From assembly GCA_900754775.1 (NCBI GenBank), contig CAAEDZ010000041.1, positions 1-5,001 on the forward strand: 5,001 nt of DNA, in the 5' to 3' direction. The position numbers were made by a program, and so were the translations under genes. The stretch is from Clostridia bacterium. Lineage in GTDB: Bacteria > Bacillota_A > Clostridia > Christensenellales > Aristaeellaceae. Below are positions 1-5,001 of this stretch, piece by piece (the first letter of the stretch is position 1; every line of letters starts with the position of its first letter). The notes beneath the pieces are model-generated. The model was not told where the DNA came from, did not search any database, and worked only from the letters and a program-made list of their open reading frames with translations.

Positions 1-2
1 AA

Positions 3-353
3 GGCCAGTATATAGCCTTCGCCATGTCCCTTCCGCCCGCCTATGACGACGGCTACGCGCGCCTCTACGAACAGGATGGCTGGCGCACCGTGGAGGTGTG
101 CGGGAAGCACAGACATGCCTACATCTCCCTCGACGCGGAAGGAAAGACGCGGCTGGACATGCTGCACGGCAACCTGACGCTCGCGGGACTGGAAGAAACG
201 CTCGCCGAAAACGCCGCGCAGGCCCTCCAGACCAGCGCCTTTACAGACGCCCGCACGGAAGCGGACGGCGCGCTGCGCTATCTCACCGACGACCTGTACA
301 GCGCCGTCATCCGCGACGGGGCCATCGCCTCCGCGGAGCGGCTGCCGCTATGA
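3..353 (+). CDS. C-terminal part of an unrecognised protein (5' end outside the window)
   Basis: I do not recognise this protein. The frame is open from the first bases of the window, and reads G-Q-Y-I-A-F-A before the first ATG at 24. No Shine-Dalgarno precedes that ATG, so this is most likely the tail of a longer gene rather than a complete 109-residue protein. The visible part is soluble-looking and acidic, with no membrane segment: an aromatic-rich beginning (YDDGYARLYEQDGW), a short beta-like stretch (HAYISLDAEGKTRLDML), then an Ala/Glu/Leu-rich, probably helical C-terminal half ending in ERLPL. Third codon positions are strongly G/C, as in the glpK unit, which supports real coding. It ends 22 nt before the next + strand gene, so the two may share a transcript. 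Its function cannot be inferred from what is visible. Confidence 0.6.
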   Translation, partial: GQYIAFAMSLPPAYDDGYARLYEQDGWRTVEVCGKHRHAYISLDAEGKTRLDMLHGNLTLAGLEETLAENAAQALQTSAFTDARTEADGALRYLTDDLYSAVIRDGAIASAERLPL

Positions 354-360
354 GCGCGAT

Positions 361-369
361 AGGGGAGGG
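361..369 (+). promoter_or_regulatory. Strong Shine-Dalgarno for the 376-999 gene
   Basis: AGGGGAGGG lies 6 nt upstream of the ATG at 376, an ideal distance. It fixes that ATG as the start and argues that this frame, not the overlapping antisense frame, is the translated one. Confidence 0.75.
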
Positions 370-375
370 CGTACT

Positions 376-999
376 ATGCGATGCGCGGAAGCGCTGGCAT
401 TTTTGCATGCGCTGAAGGACGCGGAGGATGTTTCCGCAATAGAAAGCTTTGTCGGCGTGCTTGAGCGCGAAGTCGCTGCGGTCAACAGCGAGGAACTTTC
501 GCGCGAGGCCGCGGAGCGAATGGATGCAAGACGGAGAAGATACGGAAAAACAGGGGCGCTCCTGGGCCCCCTTGGATACTTTTGCCCCGCCCCTTATGAA
601 AAGCTGTTTGCCAATGTGTGGCGCGGCCGGCTCCATAAAAAGGATGAAGGGGTGTTGTTCGTTTACGACTTCGACCGAGAGGGGCAGCCTGTCCGGATCG
701 TCAACCGCGAGCTGCGTACCGTATCCTTCTGCGAACGGGTGGGGAATACGGCGTCGTACCTGTCGTTCAGGAACGCAGGAAACGCCAAAGACATCACGGC
801 GACATTGGCCATATGGAACGATGCCCGGCAACTTGAGAGGGAAGCGTCGGTGCGATGGTGGCGGTTCTCCAAAATGCTCGGGAGCGTATGCCTGGGAATG
901 TATTTGGATGCGGAACACTATGCCGTTTTCGATGCGATCATGAACGATGATGGGCAGATCATGGCGATGGCGTCGCAAGTATACCAACTTATGGATTAA
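376..999 (+). CDS. Hypothetical protein, 207 residues, family not recognised
   Basis: This is a complete gene with ATG at 376, a strong Shine-Dalgarno and a TAA stop, but I cannot assign a family. It has no signal peptide and no clear membrane helix, so it is probably cytoplasmic. Residues 1-56 look helical and charged and end in a basic patch (DARRRRYGK). Residues 57-80 hold a Gly/Pro/aromatic segment (GPLGYFCPAPYEKLF). Residues 88-150 look beta-rich (EGVLFVYDFDREGQPVRIVN, then SYLSFRN). The C-terminal part has a WWRF motif near 161-164 and an aromatic/Met-rich end. Four cysteines are scattered, with no CxxC pair. Its codons use more A/T at third positions (ATA, TTT, GAA, AAA) than the glpK unit, a mild hint of separate origin. 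It lies 22 nt after the preceding gene and is followed by a strong terminator, so it closes that transcript. A small accessory or immunity-type protein is conceivable, but nothing in the sequence shows it. Confidence 0.75.
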   Translation: MRCAEALAFLHALKDAEDVSAIESFVGVLEREVAAVNSEELSREAAERMDARRRRYGKTGALLGPLGYFCPAPYEKLFANVWRGRLHKKDEGVLFVYDFDREGQPVRIVNRELRTVSFCERVGNTASYLSFRNAGNAKDITATLAIWNDARQLEREASVRWWRFSKMLGSVCLGMYLDAEHYAVFDAIMNDDGQIMAMASQVYQLMD

Positions 1000-1021
1000 T
1001 GCAAGACAGCTCAGGCTTTGC

Positions 1022-1061
1022 AAGAGGGCGGCGGGAGCCACATCGCTCCCGCCGTCCTTTT
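1022..1061 (+). terminator. Intrinsic terminator between convergent genes
   Basis: A long GC-rich stem pairs about 1022-1038 with 1045-1061. The core GGCGGGAGC / GCTCCCGCC is perfect, the loop is 6 nt (CACATC), and the outer part has two wobble pairs. The + strand side continues into CCTTTTATGCCTTTT, so it should end transcription of the 376-999 gene. In the other direction the tail is only TCTTGC, a much weaker U-tract, so termination of the - strand operon here is plausible but less efficient. The stop codon of the methyltransferase (1060-1062) overlaps the stem's outer arm, so the two convergent transcripts share this element. Confidence 0.85.
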
Positions 1062-1791
1062 ATGCCTTTTGCGCCGCCACCAACAGCATCATCGGCCTTC
1101 GCAGTTCGTCGCGCATGCCCTCCATGTCCAGCATGCGCTCCGGCGGCTGCGGCTCGACCACGCGGCGCAGTTGAAAGCCGCGCCTCAAAAGGCCGTCCAG
1201 TATGGTGGTCAGCGTGTGATGGTACTTGGTGACGCGCTCGCCGAGGAACACCGCCTCGCGCGTCCCCTCAAAAAAGTAGTTGTCCACGGGGAAGTGGAGG
1301 ATATTCCCCTCCGCGTCGCGGTGCCAGTCCTGACTGCCGTAGGCGGTAAAGATGGGATGCTCGATGGAAAAGACGAACTCCCCGCCCGGCGCGAGCCAGC
1401 GGTGGACCTTTTCCGCCATCCGCCCAAAGTCCGCCACGTAGTGCAGCGCCAGCGAACTGAGCGCGACGTCAAAGGCGGCGTCGGGGAACTCCACGTCCTC
1501 CATGGCGGCGCGGATGTAACGCGCATCGCCGCTCCCCGTCTTTTCCCGCGCCACGGCGAGCATCTTTTCGGAGATGTCCACGCCCGTCACCGCCGCCGCG
1601 CCATGCTCCAGCGCGTAAATGCAGTGCCAGCCGTAGCCGCAGCCCAAATCCAACAGGCGTTTACCGGTAAAATCGGGCAGCAGCGTGCGCAGCGTCTCCC
1701 ATTCGCCCGCCGCCTCCAGACCATACCTCGAACGCGGCATCTGGCTGTACTTTGCGAAGAATGTCGGGTCGTCGTAGCGGTCTTCTCTCAT
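1060..1791 (-). CDS. Class I SAM-dependent methyltransferase
   Basis: A 243-residue cytoplasmic methyltransferase of the Methyltransf_11/25 type with a Rossmann-like fold. Motif I, LLDLGCGYGWH, is at residues 46-56 and binds S-adenosylmethionine. The acidic residue that contacts the SAM ribose is D72 in TGVDISEKML. Motif II/III is seen as EFPDAAFDVALSSLALHYV (101-119), and the post-motif strand as LAPGGEFVFSIEHPIF (133-148). The front end (YDDPTFFAKYSQMPRSRYGL) and the C-terminal VVEPQPPERML and DELRRPMMLL segments are hallmarks of a common Bacillota subfamily. I know of no established substrate for it; a small molecule is likelier than nucleic acid because there is no extra recognition domain. 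The ATG is 6 nt after the glpK stop. An AAAAGG between them is a weak Shine-Dalgarno, and a GGAGG inside the end of glpK is 14 nt away, so translation probably depends on coupling to glpK. The length is normal and the gene looks intact. Confidence 0.93.
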   Translation of the reverse strand: MREDRYDDPTFFAKYSQMPRSRYGLEAAGEWETLRTLLPDFTGKRLLDLGCGYGWHCIYALEHGAAAVTGVDISEKMLAVAREKTGSGDARYIRAAMEDVEFPDAAFDVALSSLALHYVADFGRMAEKVHRWLAPGGEFVFSIEHPIFTAYGSQDWHRDAEGNILHFPVDNYFFEGTREAVFLGERVTKYHHTLTTILDGLLRRGFQLRRVVEPQPPERMLDMEGMRDELRRPMMLLVAAQKA

Positions 1792-1797
1792 GGCCTT

Positions 1798-3285
1798 TTA
1801 CGCTTCCTCCCAGCCGCTGCTCTTTTCCACCGCCCGGTGCCACTGGCGCAGCAGGTGGCGGCGGGTGGCCTCGTCCATGTTGGGCACGAACTCGCGCTCG
1901 CTCTTTCCCAGACCGCGCAGCTGCTCGTCGCTCCATAGCCCCACGGCGCGCCCAGCCAGCATCGCCGCGCCCAGCGCCGTGGATTCGATGACCGCCGGGC
2001 GCTGCACGCGCGTGCCGAGTATGTCGGCCTGAAACTGCATGAGAAAGTCGTTGGCGCTCGCCCCGCCGTCCACGTGCAGCACGTTCAGGCGCGTGGAGCT
2101 GTCGCGGCTCATGGCCTCAAGCACGTCCGCGGACTGGTAGGCGATAGCCTCCAGCGCCGCGCGGACGATGTGCGCCCTGCCCGTGCCGCGCGTGAGGCCG
2201 ACGATGGTGCCGCGGCTGTACATATCCCAGTGCGGCGCGCCCAGCCCGGTGAAGGCGGGCACGAAGTAGACGTTGCCGTTGTCGGCGATGGAGGAAGCCA
2301 GCGCCTCGGACTCCGCCGCCGAAGCGATCAGCCCCATCTCGTCGCGCAGCCACTTGACCACCGCCCCGGCTACGAACACGCTGCCCTCCAGGGCGTAGCG
2401 CGCCTTTCCGTCGAGCTGCCAGGCAATGGTGGTGATCAGGTCGCTGACGGACTTGACCGGGTGCAGCCCCGTGTTCATCAGCAAAAAGCAGCCCGTGCCA
2501 TAGGTGTTTTTCGACATTCCCGGAGCAAAGCAGCCGTTGCCGAAGAGCGCCGATTGCTGGTCGCCCACCAGCGCCGCCACGGGGATCTCCCGCCCAAGCA
2601 CGCGCTTGTCGAGTACGCCGACCACGCCGGAGGTGTCCACCACTTTGGGCAGCACCTGCGCGGGGATGTCCATGGCGCGCAAAAGCACCTCGTCCCAGCG
2701 ATGCTCGTAGATGTTGTAGAGCATGGTGCGGGCGGCGTTGGTGGCGTCGGTCACGTGCGGATGCCCGGCGCAGAGGCTGCTGGCCAGAAAGCTGTCCACC
2801 GTGCCAAAGCACAATTCGCCCTTTTCTGCGCGCGCGCGGGCTTCGGGCACGGTATCCAGCAGCCATTGCAGCTTGGTGCCGGAAAAGTAGGCGTCGGGGA
2901 TCAGCCCCGTGCGGTCGCGTACGACATTGCCCAGCCCGTCGCGCTTCAGTCGCTCGATGAGCGGCGCGGTGCGGCGGCACTGCCAGACGATGGCGTTGTG
3001 GAGGGGCTTTTGCGTCTCGCGCTCCCACAAAAGCGTGGTCTCGCGCTGGCTGGTGATGCCCACAGCCTCGATGTCCTTGAGGCGCACGCCGCTTTTTTCC
3101 ACCGCCGCGCGCGCGGCTTCGATCTGGCTGGCGAGGATGTCATCCGGGCGGTGTTCCACCCAGCCGGGCTTTGGATAGAGCTGCGGAAACTCGATGCCGT
3201 GCGAGGCCACAGGCTTGCCGTGTTCGTCAAAGACTACCGCGCGGGAACTGGTCGTTCCCTGATCGAGCGCCAGAATGTACTTCAT
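1798..3285 (-). CDS. glpK: Glycerol kinase
   Basis: GlpK phosphorylates glycerol with ATP to sn-glycerol 3-phosphate in the cytoplasm, trapping glycerol for glycolysis or lipid synthesis. At 495 residues it has the normal length of this FGGY-family kinase. Visible landmarks: the N-terminal phosphate loop LALDQGTTSSRA (D8), YPKPGWVEH (37-45), the glycerol-contacting SQRETT (R81, E82), IVWQCRRT with W101, AYFSGTK with Y133 (FGGY signature 1), the catalytic base D242 in GDQQSALFG, NTYGTGCF (260-267), FVPAFTGLGAPHWD (341-354), FGGY signature 2 at about 359-379 and the ATP-site VDGGAS (405-410). All active-site residues are present, so it should be active. Two regions depart from the norm: the lid-side loop at 165-183, and 221-233, where PTS-regulated Bacillota enzymes carry a phosphorylated histidine that is missing here. 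The ATG is set by a consensus Shine-Dalgarno and overlaps the upstream stop (ATGA). No glpF or glpD neighbour is seen. Confidence 0.97.
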   Translation of the reverse strand: MKYILALDQGTTSSRAVVFDEHGKPVASHGIEFPQLYPKPGWVEHRPDDILASQIEAARAAVEKSGVRLKDIEAVGITSQRETTLLWERETQKPLHNAIVWQCRRTAPLIERLKRDGLGNVVRDRTGLIPDAYFSGTKLQWLLDTVPEARARAEKGELCFGTVDSFLASSLCAGHPHVTDATNAARTMLYNIYEHRWDEVLLRAMDIPAQVLPKVVDTSGVVGVLDKRVLGREIPVAALVGDQQSALFGNGCFAPGMSKNTYGTGCFLLMNTGLHPVKSVSDLITTIAWQLDGKARYALEGSVFVAGAVVKWLRDEMGLIASAAESEALASSIADNGNVYFVPAFTGLGAPHWDMYSRGTIVGLTRGTGRAHIVRAALEAIAYQSADVLEAMSRDSSTRLNVLHVDGGASANDFLMQFQADILGTRVQRPAVIESTALGAAMLAGRAVGLWSDEQLRGLGKSEREFVPNMDEATRRHLLRQWHRAVEKSSGWEEA

Positions 3286-4796
3286 GCGCCATTCCCTCCT
3301 TTGATGCGCACGCCAAAGATGCGCTTTCCGCGCGTGCCGACCACGAGCATGTCCTCAAACACGGCCGGCGAGCCTTCGATGTTGCCCTCCAGATCGCAGA
3401 TGCTGATGATGTTCCCTGTGCGCCCGTCGTAGATGCGCAGCGCGCCGGAAGAACTGCCCACCAGCACATAGCCCTTGCCGCTTTCGTCGTACACGCACAC
3501 CGGCGAAGACCAGCCGCCCGAGCCCATCGCCACGCGCCAGACCACTTCGCCGCTTCCCTTGTCCACAGCCAGCAGCGTGGCGCCGTCGTCCGGCGTGCGC
3601 GTCATGTGGGCGAAAATGAGATCGCCAAGGTCGCCCTTGCCCAGCGCCGGGGTGGCGAAGGAACCGCCCTCGTTGTCCGGCGAGGTATACACCCGCACCG
3701 GCAGTTTCCAGAGCATTTGCCCCGTAAGGGCATCGATCTTGCGCAGATAGGCGTTGTTGTCGCGCCCGGCGGAGTGTTCAAGCTCGGTGGCGGTGTAGAG
3801 CGCCACGGTGCCGTCGTCCTCCTGTTCCAGCACGATGGTGGCGTCCGTATCGTCGCCCACGTCGCCCGCCCATACGCAGGTGAGCGTGTTGAGGTCCACG
3901 CACTGCAACAGGCCGGAATTGTCCACGAAGTAGCCGTAGTGGTCGTAGACGGCCAGCGAGTTCTCCATGCCCGGCTGATCGGAAATGGCCGAGCGGAACA
4001 CATAGCGGTCCACCTCGGGGGCGATGGAGATGGTGCCCGCCTCCGGGTCGTAGTCCGTGTTGAGCTTCACCAGATAGAGGATGGCGTTTTCGCCCACCTG
4101 CAGCATGGTGTCCGTCTCGCCGTCCACGAGCGGCGCGGCGTCGAAGGCGTACCAGGAGCGCTGAGCGAAGGGGTCGTCGCCGTCGAGGAAAAACAGCAGG
4201 CTCTGGTCGATGAGGCTGAAGATGCGCGTGCCGATGTCCACCGAGCGCCCGTTCGCCTCGGGGATGCCCTGCCCCACGTAGAGCAGCGGGTAGCCGCGCG
4301 GGTCCACGGTGACGCTGCCCTTGATCGGCGCGCCAACGTTGATGGCCGGGCGCGTGGCCTGACCGTCGTAGAGGTCGAGGAAGTAGATGCGCCCGTCCAG
4401 CGTGGCGTAAATGACCTCGGTCAGCGGCCCGCCCTGCTTCTCCTCGCGCACGTTCATCGTGCGCACGACCTCCTCCGGCCAGCGCACGATGGCGCACTGC
4501 CCCGTCCAGCCCACGCCGTTCCAGTCGTCAAGTTCGCCAATGGCCACGCTCCAGACGATCTCCAGCTCCTCGGGGTCGCCCGGGATATTGCCGTAGGCGG
4601 CGCTGTCGCGGTAGTTGTTTCCGCGGAAGGTGGTCACGCCCTCCACGGCGCTGTATTCGCCGGAAAGGCCCATATGTATCTGCGGCGTACGCGCGTAATC
4701 ATCCACGCGCGTGCCGTTTTGCACGGCGATGCTCTCTACTTCCAGCCGTTCCAGCGTGTCGGGTGCGGCCTGCGCCGGGGAAAGCGCAGGGGGCAA
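3282..4796 (-). CDS. PQQ-like beta-propeller repeat protein, 5' end unclear or disrupted
   Basis: A protein of about 500 residues built from beta-propeller blades of the PQQ/pyrrolo-quinoline-quinone-like type. Numbering from an upstream TTG at 4892, blade features are: EIVWSVAIG (111-119), IYATLDGRIYFLDLYDG (161-177), LLYVGQGI (203-210), LLQCVDLNTLTCVWAGDVG (328-346), LRKIDALTGQMLWKLPV (383-399), TLLAVDKGSGEVVWRVAMG (439-457), YVLVGSSSGALRIYDGRTG (475-493) and MLVVGTRGKRIFGVRI (515-530). The recurrent D-x-x-T/S-G-x-x-x-W closing motif is clear. There is no catalytic site, so such proteins are usually extracytoplasmic binding or scaffold domains. Coding evidence weakens beyond about 4790: the frame stays open to the window edge, but upstream residues are Gln/Arg-rich and look like antisense of the + strand membrane segment. 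No start is convincing; the first ATG (4671-4673) is inside the conserved part. No signal peptide or anchor is present in this frame, which is unexpected. It is first in a unit with glpK (ATGA overlap) and the methyltransferase. Confidence 0.85.
   Translation of the reverse strand: MPPALSPAQAAPDTLERLEVESIAVQNGTRVDDYARTPQIHMGLSGEYSAVEGVTTFRGNNYRDSAAYGNIPGDPEELEIVWSVAIGELDDWNGVGWTGQCAIVRWPEEVVRTMNVREEKQGGPLTEVIYATLDGRIYFLDLYDGQATRPAINVGAPIKGSVTVDPRGYPLLYVGQGIPEANGRSVDIGTRIFSLIDQSLLFFLDGDDPFAQRSWYAFDAAPLVDGETDTMLQVGENAILYLVKLNTDYDPEAGTISIAPEVDRYVFRSAISDQPGMENSLAVYDHYGYFVDNSGLLQCVDLNTLTCVWAGDVGDDTDATIVLEQEDDGTVALYTATELEHSAGRDNNAYLRKIDALTGQMLWKLPVRVYTSPDNEGGSFATPALGKGDLGDLIFAHMTRTPDDGATLLAVDKGSGEVVWRVAMGSGGWSSPVCVYDESGKGYVLVGSSSGALRIYDGRTGNIISICDLEGNIEGSPAVFEDMLVVGTRGKRIFGVRIKGGNGA
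3294..3302 (-). promoter_or_regulatory. Consensus Shine-Dalgarno for glpK inside the upstream gene
   Basis: On the - strand AAAGGAGGG lies within the last codons of the propeller gene, about 9 nt before the glpK ATG. Together with the ATGA stop/start overlap it fixes the glpK start and predicts both coupled and independent initiation. Confidence 0.85.
4769..4790. repeat. Short inverted repeat at the head-to-head gene junction
   Basis: CCTGCGC (4769-4775) and GCGCAGG (4784-4790) are perfect 7-bp arms around CGGGGAAA. The element lies exactly where the - strand propeller reading and the + strand membrane-protein reading meet. Short repeats of this size occur by chance in GC-rich DNA, so its meaning depends on the junction interpretation. 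Confidence 0.5.
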
Positions 4797-5001
4797 AAAC
4801 TCTCCGGCGGCGCGGCGGTGTTTTTGATAATCGTCGCGGCGCTGCTCATTCTGTTGGCGCTGCTCCTGCGCTCGCTGCTGGGCGGCGGGCAAGAGGCGGG
4901 CGTCGCGCCCTCTCCCTCCCCCATGGCCGCCGTCCCGTCCGCAGCTTTTGCGGCTGTCTCCACGCCGACGAACGCGCCCACGGCCACGCCGGAGCCAACG
5001 G
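4770..5001 (+). CDS. N-terminal membrane anchor and Pro/Thr-rich linker, truncated at both ends
   Basis: The + strand frame reads a basic stretch LRRGKRRGQKLSGG, then one strong transmembrane helix AVFLIIVAALLILLALLL (about 4815-4868), then GGGQEAGVAPSPSPMAAVPS and a Pro/Thr-rich linker (STPTNAPTATPEPT) running to the window end with no stop. This is the classic N-terminus of a single-pass, N-in surface protein of Clostridia, and its third codon positions are GC-rich as in real genes here. The rest of the protein lies outside. No proper start is seen: the natural first codon is CTG at 4770. The next upstream candidates, TTG 4719 and ATG 4674, lie in DNA that is antisense to the conserved propeller, and no Shine-Dalgarno fits. 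GTG at 4818 would remove the basic stretch. It may be an independent divergent gene, or the displaced anchor of the neighbouring propeller protein, which lacks exactly this segment. Confidence 0.65.
   Translation, partial: MRRGKRRGQKLSGGAAVFLIIVAALLILLALLLRSLLGGGQEAGVAPSPSPMAAVPSAAFAAVSTPTNAPTATPEPT

Noticed and set aside
9..14. TATATA as a possible -10 element for an ATG at 24
   Set aside because: It is too close to the ATG, has no visible -35 or ribosome binding site, and the reading frame is open through it.
350..415. Short ORF starting at ATGA overlapping the first gene's stop
   Set aside because: It is only about 21 codons long and overlaps the well-supported start at 376. The strong Shine-Dalgarno clearly serves the ATG at 376.
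307..1041. 244-codon open frame on the - strand opposite the 376-999 gene
   Set aside because: The + strand gene has a strong Shine-Dalgarno, a fitting terminator and more natural protein composition. The - strand frame would start inside the terminator stem.
1018..1938. 306-codon open frame on the + strand opposite the methyltransferase and the end of glpK
   Set aside because: It overlaps two well-supported genes antisense, starts inside the terminator hairpin and shows no domain.
2074..3432. 452-codon open frame on the + strand opposite glpK
   Set aside because: It is the antisense of a clear glpK gene in GC-rich DNA. Its translation is low-complexity, rich in Ala/Gly/Arg/His/Val, with no recognisable motif.
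4797..4892. N-terminal extension of the propeller ORF to the TTG at 4892
   Set aside because: The residues (many Gln, Arg, Ala) look like antisense of the + strand transmembrane segment. There is no signal sequence and no Shine-Dalgarno.
4736..4987. 83-codon - strand frame opposite the membrane-anchor region
   Set aside because: It is antisense to the + strand anchor/linker reading, is Ala/Pro/Arg/Ser-rich, and cannot be joined to the propeller frame without an arbitrary frameshift.

Overview
The window is GC-rich bacterial DNA. The strong AAAGGAGG-type ribosome binding sites, the methyltransferase subfamily and the TM plus Pro/Thr-linker architecture at the right edge suggest a high-GC member of the Clostridia (Bacillota), perhaps a gut lineage of the Christensenellales/Oscillospirales kind. 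That placement is inferred from protein style only; there is no rRNA or other phylogenetic marker here.

Layout: On the + strand, the window opens inside an unrecognised gene (3-353). It is followed after 22 nt by an unrecognised 207-residue gene (376-999) with a strong Shine-Dalgarno, and then by a strong intrinsic terminator (1022-1061). On the - strand, converging on that terminator, is a compact three-gene unit transcribed from right to left: a PQQ-like beta-propeller protein (3282 to about 4796), glycerol kinase glpK (1798-3285) and a class I SAM-dependent methyltransferase (1060-1791). The propeller stop and the glpK start share an ATGA overlap, and glpK and the methyltransferase are 6 nt apart, so the three are very probably co-transcribed and translationally coupled. 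No glpF or glpD is visible, so the role of this glpK in glycerol uptake cannot be read from its neighbours.

The right edge is the oddest part. From about 4770 to 5001 the + strand encodes what looks like a real membrane-protein N-terminus: a basic stretch, one transmembrane helix and a Ser/Pro/Thr-rich linker that runs off the window. The - strand propeller gene runs head-on into it. Each side lacks what it needs: the propeller has no signal/anchor and no convincing start, and the + strand frame has no start codon at its natural beginning (it reads CTG where ATG would be ideal). A 7-bp inverted repeat (4769-4790) sits at the meeting point. The simplest reading is that the propeller's own membrane anchor and linker lie in inverted orientation, through a real inversion or a foldback/assembly chimera. 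A genuine head-to-head pair of overlapping genes is the alternative. I see no RNA gene, CRISPR array, insertion sequence or other mobile element.
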